A DNA stretch of 64,000 nucleotides from Chamaea fasciata (Eukaryota; Chordata; Aves; Passeriformes; Sylviidae). Shown in pieces: positions 28,401 to 39,300 of the stretch. Both the position numbers and the translations under genes were made by a program. Position 1 is the stretch's first letter; the number at the start of each line of letters is the position of its first letter. The stretch is from contig JARCOQ010000016.1 of NCBI GenBank assembly GCA_029207755.1, forward strand, positions 4,035,001-4,099,000. The letters run 5' to 3'. The notes beneath the pieces are model-generated. The model did not search any database. It saw only the letters and a program-made list of their open reading frames with translations, and was not told the DNA's origin.

Positions 28401-30911
28401 CAGTAGATTGGTATCAAGAAATGTCGTGATATCTCTAGGGTTCTTCTTTAATGTGATTGGGATTTCTGTATTAAACAAAAAGCCAGCTATCTTAAGCAGA
28501 ACAAAAAGATGAAAAAATTATGCTTGTGTCTTAAATTTGATTATATGACTTGGATTAAACTGGGTGTCTTGGGTGTATTAATGGTGCTCTTTTATGCACA
28601 GGTGTTCAATAGTGAGATCAACTCTTTTGAAATGTTGGCTTAATGACATTAAATAACTGCTGAATGGATGATGCACAGGTGGTGACATAATCCTGAAGTC
28701 AGATAACTATGGTGGATCTAAACCTTTAAACTAATAACATATGCATGCTCTTTCTACAATTGTCTTTCTTGGAAATGAGTTTTAAAAGAATGTTATGTGG
28801 GAAGCCAGGTGTGTTGTGAGTCAGCCAATGGCAGAAAAACAACTGAAAGGGCCAAACCAATACTGTTGTTTCCAAAAAGAAACTGTTCCCCACAGGGCGA
28901 CGTTAGCAGGTGCAAGGAAGAGGAACTCTGTGGTTTCTGTTGTCTAAACTGTTAATGAAGGAAAATTGGCATTTTTGGAGCAGTAGCTATTTCTTCTGTC
29001 AAGTGTGCTCAATGATATATTAACTCACGAAGAGAAGCTGTTTTTAAAGTACTGAGAGATGACAAATTAGTAAATATGGTATATTTTGGCATAGGATTAG
29101 CTCCTCATTGATAACACATCATATTTGTTCTGATAATGTTTATGAGCACCTTACGCCATTACATCTGAAAATAAAGACAAACCCTTAATCATGTTTGCTC
29201 ACGAGTGGAGAGACAGGAAGGTGATAAAATGCCCTTAATTTTATTGCTGGGACCCTTTCCTTGCCCAGGACAAGCTGTTGAGGGGGTTCCTCCTGCTGCA
29301 GGGGTGCAGTTGCTGTTCTGCAGGCAGTGCTGGTGTGAGCGGCTCTGGGTCAGACCAGCCCAGGGCTGGCCTCACTCACACCCTGGCAGCACTGGCTGTG
29401 TCCAGCTCTGTGCAGAACTGTGTTTTTGGTGCAATGAACACAGGTGAGGGCCTGGATAGTGGGAGCAGGTCTGGCCACTCACTGTTGCCCATGGCTCTCT
29501 TGGCTGATGGCGCCTCCATAGCTGATGCTGCCTCAGGACAAATTTCAGTAACGTGTTCCTTTAACCTCACTCATCTGTGCCTGATCCATTTGCCATTAAG
29601 CAATTAAACCATACCTTAAAAATAAGCAAAACTTAATTATTTCCTTGCCTGTTATTAAAGCCCTGACAGCAGCACAGGTTTAATTCTGGAATACCTTTTG
29701 TTTGTAGGGGGAAGAGTAAAAACATGGAAGCGGAGATGGTTCATTCTGACTGATAATTGCCTGTATTATTTTGAATACACAACAGTGAGTATATATCATG
29801 GTGAATTTTCTTTGTAATCAAGATTTATAAGTAGCTAATAATGTGATACTTTCCTAATTTTTTAGGACAAAGAACCTAGAGGAATTATTCCGTTAGAAAA
29901 TCTTAGCATAAGAGAAGTCGAAGACCCTAGAAAACCAGTAAGACAGTTTCATATTTATTTGTTAAATGAAGATGAGTAAACCATATGGAACCTAATTGTA
30001 CTGTTAAATGAGTTTATTTGTCAGTTTTGTTTTGTTCTTTCAAATTTATTACTTCATTTCTACCCTCCAGAACTGCTTTGAGCTCTACAACCCCAGTCAT
30101 AAAGGTCAAGTAATTAAAGCGTGTAAAACTGAAGCTGATGGTAGAGTGGTGGAAGGCAACCATGTAGTGTACAGAATATCTGCTCCCACCCCAGAAGAAA
30201 AGGAAGAGTGGATTAAATCTATCAAGTGAGTTTAAAGTCTTAAGTGTCTTTCAGAAATGAGGTGTAAGCCCTTTTCAGAGTATGATACTAAGAGAATTTG
30301 TTGTAACTTGTTTGGCGAGCTCTGATGTGGCAATGTCCTGGAGGACTAACAGTGAGCTCTGTGGGGTTGGTGGATCGAGCTACGAATCCGTTACTGTGTG
30401 GTCCTAAGGAAATACTGCTACTAACTCAGATGAGGAGAATATGGATTTATTGTTCTATGCACATGTAGAACCTTGTGTGAATTGTCTTCAAACCTAATTC
30501 TATTGGATTCTTACTTCATCAGATAATTAACTTTAGTGACACGTGTCTTAAACATGTTCATAAGCAGCTTTAAATTTCCACAGCTTGACTTTATGTTGGA
30601 AGATTTCTAAGCAGACCCACACTTAAAGAAATGAATAATAGTCAAGATGTGAAAGTGTGAACTCTAAACAAATCACAGTGCAATAGCATCTTGTGCTAAA
30701 GAAGTATTCGTGGTGCTCAGAAATCAGCCATCCGTCTTTAGAGTGTGGAGTCATCCCCAAGGAAGAGAGAACAAAAGTTTTTGTTTTGAAAACCAGGTAT
30801 TTGTTAACCAAACTGGTGATTCCTTTTTTCTCTTCCAGAGCAAGTATCAGCAGGGATCCCTTTTATGATATGCTGGCAACAAGGAAAAGAAGAATTGCAA
30901 ATAAGAAATAG
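10357..30911 (+). CDS. CYTH3: Cytohesin-3 (ARF guanine-nucleotide exchange factor), exons 2-13, 5' partial
   Basis: Twelve exons join without a phase break into 388 residues. The family is about 400 residues long, so only the short exon 1 (the acidic/glycine-rich start) is missing, upstream of the window. The order of parts is an N-terminal coiled coil (exons 2-3), a Sec7 domain (exons 4-9) with the glutamic-finger motif LPGEAQKID (E codon 20441-20443), then a PH domain (exons 9-12, starting GWLLKL and containing KTWKRRW) and a C-terminal polybasic tail (RKRRIANKK). The Sec7 domain exchanges GDP for GTP on ARF1/ARF6; the PH domain and basic tail bind phosphoinositides and recruit the protein to the plasma membrane. 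The N-terminal wording ([21 protein letters not shown]) and the convergent USP42 neighbour favour CYTH3 over CYTH1, CYTH2 or CYTH4. Exon positions are listed separately. Confidence 0.95.
10989..11053 (+). CDS. CYTH3: CYTH3 exon 3 (coiled coil, second half)
   Basis: The acceptor GACAG precedes the exon and the donor GTAAGT follows it. It encodes [20 protein letters not shown] and ends after 2 nt of a Ser codon. It completes the N-terminal coiled coil. Confidence 0.92.
11468..11534 (+). CDS. CYTH3: CYTH3 exon 4 (linker to Sec7)
   Basis: The acceptor TATGTAG precedes the exon and the donor GTAGAG follows it. It encodes [19 protein letters not shown], the basic linker leading into the Sec7 domain. 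It ends in phase 0. Confidence 0.92.
11535..15625 (+). other. CYTH3: CYTH3 intron 4
   Basis: This 4.1 kb intron contains only AT-rich sequence with small T runs. A GT-rich patch lies near 13190-13200. I see no gene or recognisable element in it. Confidence 0.8.
15626..15744 (+). CDS. CYTH3: CYTH3 exon 5 (start of Sec7)
   Basis: The acceptor TTCCTAG precedes the exon and the donor GTAAAG follows it. It encodes 39 full codons, including [11 protein letters not shown] and [18 protein letters not shown], which are characteristic first helices of a Sec7 domain. Confidence 0.94.
18283..18363 (+). CDS. CYTH3: CYTH3 exon 6 (Sec7)
   Basis: The acceptor TTTCACAG precedes the exon and the donor GTGAGT follows it. 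It encodes [20 protein letters not shown] plus the next helix of the Sec7 fold and ends after 2 nt of an Arg codon. Confidence 0.94.
20410..20522 (+). CDS. CYTH3: CYTH3 exon 7 (Sec7 catalytic glutamic finger)
   Basis: The acceptor TTCTGTAG precedes the exon and the donor GTCAGT follows it. The motif [18 protein letters not shown] carries the glutamate (codon 20441-20443) that Sec7 proteins insert at the ARF nucleotide site to expel GDP. Confidence 0.95.
21530..21678 (+). CDS. CYTH3: CYTH3 exon 8 (Sec7 motif 2)
   Basis: The acceptor GATTTCAG precedes the exon and the donor GTAAGT follows it. It encodes [19 protein letters not shown] and [19 protein letters not shown], the second conserved Sec7 motif lining the ARF-binding groove. 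It ends in phase 0. Confidence 0.95.
22446..22557 (+). CDS. CYTH3: CYTH3 exon 9 (end of Sec7, start of PH)
   Basis: The acceptor is TTTCTAG after a long T run (about 22419-22445); the donor is the less common GTTAGT. The exon encodes [20 protein letters not shown] through GWLLKL and ends with one G of a Gly codon. That junction is where the optional third glycine is inserted (see the 3-nt exon at 23114). Confidence 0.94.
22558..29707 (+). other. CYTH3: CYTH3 intron 9 (microexon-bearing)
   Basis: Apart from the candidate microexon, this 7.1 kb intron contains pyrimidine tracts (around 23190-23233, 24847-24913 and 27177-27203), a GC-richer patch at about 25960-26170 and another at about 29240-29480. 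I recognised no gene in it. The small open frames have no splice support. Confidence 0.75.
23114..23116 (+). CDS. CYTH3: Candidate 3-nt microexon (GAG), triglycine PH variant
   Basis: Three bases, GAG, lie between a pyrimidine-rich acceptor (CTGTCTCTGCTTATTCTGCATTAG, in two parts ending at 23113) and the donor GTACGT. Exon 9 ends in G and exon 10 begins GG GGA, so skipping gives Gly-Gly and inclusion gives Gly-Gly-Gly in the PH beta1-beta2 loop. Mammalian cytohesins are known to have such diglycine/triglycine splice forms; the triglycine form loses its strong preference for PI(3,4,5)P3. The site is 556 nt downstream of exon 9. UGC motifs just upstream resemble those of regulated microexons (inference). 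Confidence 0.75.
29708..29784 (+). CDS. CYTH3: CYTH3 exon 10 (PH, phosphoinositide-binding strands)
   Basis: The acceptor TTTGTAG precedes the exon and the donor GTGAGT follows it. It encodes [20 protein letters not shown] and the residues after it, including the basic Lys/Arg residues that contact inositol phosphates in cytohesin PH domains. Confidence 0.95.
29866..29937 (+). CDS. CYTH3: CYTH3 exon 11 (PH)
   Basis: The acceptor TTTTTTAG precedes the exon and the donor GTAAGA follows it. It encodes 24 full codons beginning [20 protein letters not shown], in phase 0 at both ends. Confidence 0.94.
30071..30225 (+). CDS. CYTH3: CYTH3 exon 12 (PH, C-terminal part)
   Basis: The acceptor ACCCTCCAG precedes the exon and the donor GTGAGT follows it. 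It encodes [20 protein letters not shown] through [10 protein letters not shown], the last PH strand and helix. It ends after 2 nt of a Lys codon. Confidence 0.95.
30839..30911 (+). CDS. CYTH3: CYTH3 exon 13 (coding part, polybasic C terminus)
   Basis: The acceptor CTCTTCCAG precedes the exon. It encodes [18 protein letters not shown] and IANKK, then TAG at 30909-30911. The basic tail adds electrostatic membrane binding in this family. Confidence 0.95.
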
Positions 30912-31011
30912 AACATGATCAGCAACCTGTAGACCTGCATCAACCTATAAGTGAGCATACTGTGGAGTGATAGAAGAAATTGGACAAACTAAATGAAGAC
31001 AACTGTAAATT

Positions 31012-31040
31012 TTATATATATATACATATATATATATACA
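31012..31040. repeat. Alternating TA/CA simple repeat in CYTH3 3' UTR
   Basis: This is a run of TATATA units interrupted by two CATA steps. It is self-complementary and would be length-variable. Confidence 0.8.
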
Positions 31041-33429
31041 TTTTACTATGGCATAAAAACGTGGCAAAACTTTTCAGGGTAAATAGTTACTGGTATATAA
31101 TTTGAAGTAAGCTTCAGATCCCAGAGAATGATTATATTGGAACTTGATTCAACTGAACACATGGAAGCCTTGTTTCCACTTCCATTAGCACCAACTCCAG
31201 TTTACTCGTGTTGGGAGAGAAGGAGTTCAGGGCTAACACTAAAATGTTCCTCTACCTGTTACCTGAGCACATTTCCCATAAAAGAAGGAGTGATTATAAG
31301 ACTTTGAGTTCTCACTAAAGTGCAGCACCAACAGTGGAGCACGGCGTGATCTGGCACTGCATTTTCCTCTAAGCAGAAACCTCACAATCCCCATGTCAGT
31401 TTTCAGTTGAGCGTGTTTCGCAGTAACAGCTGAGTGCAGCTTTCATTCAGGATTCCTCTCCTACCTTTATGGAAATAGATTTTCTTCAGAAACACAGTGA
31501 CTGGCAGCTCAGTGGGTACCTCATGGTGCTAAAGGGTTTTTGTCAGTGTGCACTGAAATAGAGGCAGGGCCCAGCAGCAGAGGTTTGAGGCTGTGGCCAT
31601 GACATGAAGTACCCGATGTGGTCTGGTGTTTGCCAGCTGGCTAAAACTCATTCCTGTCTGCTCATACACTCAAAACAAACACTAAGGTTCAATGACCTGG
31701 TTTAATCTGCTTTTTATGTAGTAACATCCTTCTTGTGTTTCAGATGATGTAGTTTGATTAACACTAGGTTACTACTAAAGGAGAGAGATGACAGGGCTTG
31801 TGTGATTTTAGGACTTGCATGTGAAAACACCCCCAGATAATCTCACATGCCTTTAGTGTTTAAAAGGGAAAAGCCAGGTAGGTGAACTGTCTCTGTAAGA
31901 TGCTGCCCTAGAGAGTTAAGCAAGCAGGATTCATCCCTTTGCTTGATAGCAGACTTTGGACATACGGAGTTTGTGCAAGTTCATACAAGTTCAGTGTTTT
32001 TATTGCATTCGTAAATGTGGTTTTTAGATTTGTGCTACAGCAGTTGAAATAGAAGAAAATAGACGTTTTTACTAAAAAACAAAGTTTTGATTACCTGGTG
32101 CAGCTAGACTTCCCCACAGGCCTGTGTCTAGTTTTGAAACCTGTGAAGATCTCTGTGATCCTGCTGCTGGGTCTCTCAGGAACACATCAACCGCTGCAGC
32201 AGATTCTACTCCAGTGCTTTTCTGTTGGTAGCGCACATATTGCACACATTTAAGGTAAAGCCCCTAATTCCACAATGGGGGCAAAAAGTAGGAGGTTTTG
32301 ACTCTACTGCTTCTCTTACTACTCAGTTTTTCCCATACTTGTTGAACCTGAGCCGTGCCTACTGTGCCAGTGAACACGTTGGAGACCCAAAATGTTAAAG
32401 CAGCTTTGCTTGTTGGTTACAGGATCATCTCTGGGGCTCTTGTAGGGAGATGTGCTGCACTGGCAAACCCACAGACTTACCAGGTTGATCTGTTTGAAAT
32501 TTCCTTTGAACTGTAAGGGAGAATCTGTTTCACTGTTCTGTCTTACTGATTTGCCTTGTTTTGCATGGGGTGTCAGCCTTGTGAGTGTTTTGCTTTATTG
32601 CATGTTTGCAAAAGAGGCTGAGAGGAAAAGAACAAAGTAAACTCTCCTACATTTTAGATTTTCCCCAGGGTGTGTGGAATTGCTTGGGTGAATGTTTAAA
32701 TCTTAGTGCTTCCAAAGGAGTAAAACTCAGCCAGACGAGGTAGAATCCTTGAATAAATGTCAGTGTGGGGGATATCTTTTCTTAATGGAACACATTTAAA
32801 CTCTTCATAGAAATGAATTGAGTTGGGTGGCCTGTGTTTGCAAAGCAGCACAGTGATGGAGCTGCTGCCAGCACTTGTTTTGAATCTTCTGTTCTGCAGT
32901 GACATTTTGTTTTCAAGCACTGCCTACATCAGTCTTCGCTTTGGACAAGTAGTATTTGTAATGCAAATAGTGACAAGCCAAATCAGTGGTACTAGTGAGC
33001 ATAAAGGTGAAAGGCAGCAAATACATTATCTCTGGAGAAATGTGAGATTACAGAAGCATTAATAAGCCATGAAGCACTTTTGTATCAATTCTTACCTTCT
33101 GAAATACCACCTTTGAGGAAATCTATTTATTTAACCAGGTGAGGATGTCTGCCTATAAGCATGAAGGAAATGCCTTGAGAGTTCATTTGCTGTATTTAGT
33201 TTGAAGTTCTTATATCCAGCAGAAATAATTATTTAGAGTAACATGTAACTGAGGATATTATAGCAGGAAATATATTATTTCTTAGCATTGAAATGCAACA
33301 TCTTAAACAGCTACTTGTGGTGCTCAATGTATCTATTTAATTTACCAAAGCTAATGGAATAGCGTTTTTGTGTGTGTTAATATTTGATTTCAAATGTTCT
33401 TTGTAACAGTATTAACAGGGAGTGAAACT

Positions 33430-33491
33430 GGCCCAAAATTTCCACTGGCCACGAGGCCAGTAAAACAAAGTGGCTTGTGAAAATTTTGGCC
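33430..33491 (+). other. CYTH3: Nested stem-loop in CYTH3 3' UTR
   Basis: The inner hairpin is ACTGGCC-ACGA-GGCCAGT (33444-33461). Outer arms GGCCCAAAATTT (33430-33441) and AAAATTTTGGCC (33480-33491) pair with one bulged base. The pairing was found by eye. Confidence 0.45.
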
Positions 33492-34272
33492 GTATCAGGT
33501 ACTATCCACGAGGGTGAAGAAAAATCTCTCAACCTTTCCCTTTTTTATTGGGCTTCAAGTCCAGGGGTGGCTACTGAAAGTGGCTGCTCAGTGGCCTAAA
33601 GCAGGATCTGTTACAGTTTGGCCATGCTGAGGAAAAGTCCTCTGGGGACAACAGATTCTCCCTTCCTGTGGCACTGAAACTTGAGTAATTCTTGAGCTCT
33701 TTGCTTTTGACCCTGCCCTCTTACAACTGCAGGGGCAGTGAGAGCTGCAGTGCCAGTGCAGCTGGGAGGGAGCTGTACACAAAACTTAAGCTCAGCTGGA
33801 CTGACTTAAATTTTACAACATTCTGACAAAATAAGCTCTGCGTCACTTAGCATTTTGAACCATTTTAAACTGGTACAAAACTGAACCTTTATAAAGTGAG
33901 CAGCATTTATAATGCTTCATATATTAAAAAACTGCATATTTTTAAGATTTATTACATATCTATGTAGATATGCTTGCTGGAAAAGCTAGGTCTGTTGTAG
34001 ACCAGATACTACAAATTAAGACTTGTGGCTTACCAGTTTCATTTCTATATTTTCTTGGAAAATGTTTCTAGCTAGAGTTTAAATATAAAATGTAAATACT
34101 GTACAGGTATGTATGGATATGAGTATTACTTGGTGTATACAAGTGATTTGCATGACAAATATTCTGTATCAATCATTGTTATAACGGTGATGTTCTTATG
34201 TAAAGCCACTGCAATATTAATGTTTTCATTTATCATTAAGACCTGTTGCTTAAATCTGTCAATTTTCTCAAA

Positions 34273-34278
34273 AATAAA
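34273..34278 (+). terminator. CYTH3: Predicted CYTH3 poly(A) signal AATAAA
   Basis: A canonical hexamer is followed by a GT-rich stretch (GTGTGAAACTGTACTGTCT) typical of a cleavage/polyadenylation region. It is the best such signal before the convergent gene begins. Confidence 0.6.
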
Positions 34279-34300
34279 GTGTGAAACTGTACTGTCTCCT

Positions 34301-34990
34301 CATTTATCAGGAATATATGGGAGGCAGTTGCTGACTTTTAAGAGTCAAAGGTTCAATTTTACAATTGCTCTTGTAAGTAAAAGGCCTCTTTTCACCTACC
34401 CTTAGGCACGGTAATTTACATCATCAGGTTTCATTTCAGCTTTAAAACGTTTCAGTGAAGTATGTTACCACATGACTCCAGTAAAAGCTGGTTTCCCTCG
34501 AGAGCCACCCTAAATTGAGGTATTTTATTTTGTCAGTTCCTTGCCAGGAGTTTCAGGCAGATGTGAGGGGGGGAAGCGGATCTCTGCTCCTGCAGTAGAT
34601 TAATCAGTTTCCTCAATTAGCAATTAGAAACAGGTGCTGCTGCTCCACAGCTCTGGGGCAGTGTCACCAGTGCCCTCCCTGCTCCAGAGCCACTTGGGGC
34701 AGCTGCTGCCTGTGGGGCTCTGAAGGGAGGCACAGCAACAACACAAACTCCTTTTAGACAGTTGTGCTGGAGTTACCCATCAGACGAAGGACAGGACGCC
34801 AAATCTTGGTGCCAGAGGACAAAAGAGGAAAAAAAAGCCAGATAGAGGACAGGAATGTTGGTTACGTTGCCATGTTACTTTATGTAACTTCACATAAGTG
34901 TTGCCATAGGAACATTATGCAGGTACAGTATGGTTTGGCTTTATGGTGTTCTCCATGGACCAAAATATTACTTTTAAGTATTTAGTGAAA
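34301..34990. other. Convergent intergenic gap between CYTH3 and USP42
   Basis: About 0.7 kb lies between the two predicted poly(A) sites. It has a GC-richer stretch (about 34550-34740) and no gene that I can recognise. Confidence 0.5.
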
Positions 34991-35007
34991 CGTTAACCTT
35001 GCTCTTT

Positions 35008-35018
35008 TTTATTTTATT
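35008..35018 (-). terminator. USP42: Predicted USP42 poly(A) signals (two overlapping AATAAA)
   Basis: The plus strand reads TTTATTTTATT, so the minus strand holds two AATAAA hexamers 5 nt apart. These are the closest good signals downstream of the USP42 stop before the CYTH3 end. Confidence 0.5.
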
Positions 35019-36189
35019 TTTTTTGGCACACACAACACCGAGCTCCTGGTGCCTGGCCGTGGGAGCTCTAAGTTCAAAGGAGAAGCCTTCTGCATCCTTG
35101 TCTAGGCAGCTGCAGTCCCAGGTTACTGATCTTCTCTGGCTCACACCGACAGCATCTTCTCCCCTACACTGAGAGGAAGATGTGACTCCTCGAGTGTCAA
35201 ACACGCTCTGACAGCTGTCAGCTCCCATGACACAGTGCATGTTAAAGAACTCAAGTAAAACTCCATTTTAACTTTGCTGTATTTATATACTATATAAATT
35301 TTACATGCTATATATTTACAGTGGGGCAAGTGCTTTTTATCTTTAAAAAAACAAAGATCAAACTTTAGACATCTCTGAACAACACAGCTTGTATAAACCA
35401 GACAGATTATTCAGATGAACTGTATTTAATACAGGTTCCCCACTCATCTCCTGATGCAGGACCAGTGAATAATAAGTGCATCACAGTTTGATAGCATTTA
35501 ATAATAAAAATAAAAATCACAGTATGAATTTGTCTGTAACTAGACACTTTAGAGAGACAAAACAGACAACTGAGACTTAAGACAAATGACAGTATATTAA
35601 GAAAATGTAATAAAAACATATGGAACGTTTTACAAATAGTCTTGAGAGATACATTCAGAACTGCATATTTGTTGTTTCACAATGTCGAAAACCAGAAGAT
35701 TTTCTTCAGATCTTGAATATAACTCAAATGTGAAGTGAATTAGTTTCTAGTGTCGTCCACAGAAAAAAAATGAAGCTCTTGCAAAACTTGTGAAGTTTTA
35801 AATAAGTCGTTAAATTAAATATACAGACTGTCAGTTGCAACTTTTAGAATTCCTGGTCGCTCTTGCACCAGATGTCTTAAGTTGGAGTAACATTACATGA
35901 ATAACATAAAGTCGACCTGAGTCTGTAATTAAGCAGCATTTGAGATGGTCTATTCCAGGGCATTATCTCAGCTCAGTGAGATATTTGTGTGGTAATTTAC
36001 AATGTTCAGCAGTTGTAAAAAGTTTTCACCCTTTTGGATTAGAAGTATATTTTAAAAAAGAAAGTCTCAAGTTAAAAACTAAAAAAAAGTTCATATGTGG
36101 TAAAATTCTGTACAGAAATGTTAAGCACCACTTATGACTGGATTTTGTCTTGATGGTAATCGATAATAAATTTTAAGTTTTGATGGTCA

Positions 36190-36320
36190 CTATTGGTAAT
36201 GTCAGGTTTGAGGGTAAGAAGTCGTTGAAGGTAAGAAGTCATTGGTTTCGGTGATGAGAAGTTGTTGGTTTTGAAGGGGAAGGGTTGTTGAGGTTGGTGG
36301 TCGGAAGTCCTTGGGGGCGG
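36190..36320. repeat. Imperfect short tandem repeat in USP42 3' UTR
   Basis: On the plus strand, units of roughly 18-22 nt related to GGTAAGAAGTCGTTGAA and GGTGATGAGAAGTTGTTGG recur about five times with drift. The tract is G/T/A-rich on this strand and C/A/T-rich in the mRNA. Confidence 0.5.
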
Positions 36321-36328
36321 CGGTGTGT

Positions 36329-36369
36329 TCAGTCTGAGTATTGAAGGCTTTCATCAGTCAGCTCCACAG
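36329..36369 (-). CDS. USP42: USP42 exon 17 (last coding)
   Basis: The acceptor TGCCTTTCAG precedes 41 coding nt ending TGA (36331-36329). It encodes [13 protein letters not shown] after joining the G left by exon 16. The phase match supports it although the exon is short. Confidence 0.8.
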
Positions 36370-39300
36370 CTGAAAGGCAAAAGGAAACAAGGTCAGTCCT
36401 GCTGTGACATTAGACTGTCTCAGGGGCTTCATTTCTAAAAGGCTCAAAGCTGCCCCAGCTCCACCTGCTCCCTCAGGACTGGATCCAACTTCCTCACGCA
36501 CCAACTGCACCCCAGTTCTAGGCTAAGGCTGCTGAACTGTACAGAGCCTTAGGACACAGCCACCTGCCTTAACAGCAAGTGCTGGACCTTGGCTGAATCA
36601 CATTTAATTGAAGTTTTGCCTAGAAAGCATCCTTGTTTTAGTAACAATCTTGTGGTCAGGCTGACCAAATCGTAACCACAAAGGCAGAGCCTTCAGAAAC
36701 TTTGCTGGAGAGAACATGTAGGAATGCAGGAAGGAACTACTTTAAAGCTGCTCCTTCCCCCCTCCTGTATAAATTTTTCTTAAACCACAGCTTAGCACTA
36801 GCTGGTTTCATCCTTATTCAAAATAACAGGAGTTGGGTGAAAAGGCACAACCTCACAATTCCTCAGTGGTTCCTCGCCTGTCCCTACCTTGAGATGTTCA
36901 GTACTCTAAAAACACAGCCCAAGTGACCTCTTTTGAAAGCAGCTTCCATCCTTCAGAGAATCTACTTGAGACCCATTAAAAAAAAAAAAAAAAAAAGACT
37001 GACCTTCCAGAAGATGGAGCTAATTAACATCCACGGACTTGAGGAGATACTAAAATTCTCAAGCCTTAAACAGCTTTTGCCAGCCCTCGTCTCCCCCTCG
37101 TGTTGTGAGCAGCGTGTTCAGCAATGAACAAACAGCTCCTCCTTCCCCAGCCCAGCACCCTCAGTGCCCTGCCCTGAGCAAGGAGATGCAGAACATTTAA
37201 TTCCTCACTACACCTGACTGGTTTGGAAAAACCCGAGTTTGCCATCTGCTGGCCAGAGAACCGCTAAGGCCAAACCACTGTCGAGCACAAGCATTTTACT
37301 CTGTTCAGCTCCTGATTTGTCAGCTAGAACAGACCCTTTTGGTGCAATAAGGGTGATTTTGGACAAGTATCATAAAAGAAATCTCCTTTTACAACATTAG
37401 GATTTGAAAGACCTCAATACAGTTCTTTAATGAGAAAAATTAAAGAGCAATGGGTGAACAATCGGCTTTCCCTCTGCTCTGTATTTTTAGAATAGAACTT
37501 TCGGTTATCTCTGTCTTAAAATACAATCAGTATTTTATTTGGGTAGGTACAAGATGTAGAAAATTTAACAATTAAACTTGCATTTAGACAGTGAGCTGTC
37601 TTCTTCAGGGATTACTTCACTTGTCTTTGAATGAAATAGTTAGGGGATTGTTTTGGTTTTCTATTAAAATAGATGAGTAACTGGAACTGGTTTATATCAG
37701 ATAATAGGCATTTAATAAGGTTTTATTTCTATAATAAACACTTCAGCAAAAATTTCATGGGAAATGTTGTCAAGTTTGATTTTAGATGTTGAATTTGTTG
37801 CAGTGTGCAATCATCTTGATTGCATAATTTTAGAGCTAATTAATTTAATTAATTTATCTACTGCGAGCCCAAGTTGAGATTATGACAAGCAACAGCTGAG
37901 AGCCCAGTATAAATTTAGTCAAGCACACAAATTCATATTTGGCTTTTTTTGTAAGAAGCACCAACGAGACTTTTTCAAATATTAAAAACTGGGAAAGAGC
38001 TGTTTCCTCAGCCCACTTCTATGTATTGTTAAGTCCATACTACAGAAAAACCCCACACCTGAATAAAACAATAGTAGGAATTTAACACTCTCCAGGTGTT
38101 CCATTGTGAAGTGTCCTCTGGAGGTTTGACAGCTGGGCTTAGGAGAGGGCAGAGCTACACCTGGACCAACATTATTTCAGAATCATCACCAGCTCCTGTT
38201 ATTCTGAGTGAGCAACCAGCACTGTTTCTAGGCTATGAACAGCTGAATGAATATCTTATTTAAATTATAGAATGGTTTGGGTTGGAAGGGATCTTAAAGA
38301 TCACCTATTTCCAGCCCCCCTGCCACGATACTGTTTGGAAGCTGTGATAAAACCCAGGGATTTCATCACACAAGCATTTAGAGATTGTTATGAATAACCA
38401 GGAGTCCTGCCAACATCCCAGGGCCCCTTACCTCTGACATACTCAGTGGATGCCATGGAGCTGTATTTCTTGCTGTCACCTGCACCAGAAGGCTTCTCTT
38501 CCTTGTAGGGTTGTTTACTGCCCTGGTTTCTGTATTGCTCACATAAATGGTCATCTGGAGGACGGGATTCTTCCTTCTTCTCCCATGTTTTCTTCTGGAA
38601 ACGAGGATCTAAATATTCCAATAAGTCTTTCCTGTCGTGCTTCTTCTTTTTCTTCTTTTTCTTCTGTTTGCGATTGTCATTGTCAAAGTGGAGCACAGAG
38701 CAGTCCAAATCATTAAGTCTGAAGGAAACATGCAAGTTAAAAATAGAAAAACAGATGTGGCACTTGAAGTATATATGAAATGTTACTTATTTACCACAGG
38801 TGAGGACTTGCAGAGTGCCTGCTACTTTGTGGTACTTTCTGCACATCTAACTTAATTTAGATGCAGCAGCTTTAAGCCCTCAGAATAAAGGACAAGAGGT
38901 CCTGGTTTGTACACAAATCGTTAACAGGCATATGGGGAATTAAAAAAAAAAAATTTAAAAAAATTGTAACCTAATCAAGAACGGTGTGCAGATGTTATTC
39001 TGACTACATTGTCCAGCTCTAGTGTTCTAACACAATTCAGCAACATCTTTCCTATCTTCTCTTGGCCAACCTAATAATATGATCCCGTCATATTATGACA
39101 GATAAGTTACTTAGAAACAATGAAAAAAAGGCAGACATGAGAAATACCCAGAAAATAATTAGGAAAAAAATTGCTGATTATGCTGGAATCCTTGCTTACT
39201 TGTAATCCTTCTCTCGATGTTTATCTTTGGACTTCTTTTTCTTCTTGACCTTCTTATACTTTTTGATTCTTTGGTCATCTGTCTTTCGGCATTTCTTTTC

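Larger units (their letters stand above)
30912..34300 (+). other. CYTH3: CYTH3 3' UTR
   Basis: After the stop codon the sequence is non-coding for 3.4 kb up to a good AATAAA at 34273-34278. It contains an alternating TA/CA stretch (31012-31040), a weaker AATAAA at 32752-32757 that could give a shorter mRNA, and a nested stem-loop (33430-33491). The end at about 34300 is inferred from the poly(A) signal only. Confidence 0.65.
34991..36328 (-). other. USP42: USP42 3' UTR
   Basis: The sequence downstream of the stop codon runs AT-rich to two overlapping AATAAA motifs on the minus strand (35008-35018). It includes an imperfect tandem repeat just after the stop (36190-36320). The 3' end is inferred from the signal only. 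Confidence 0.5.
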
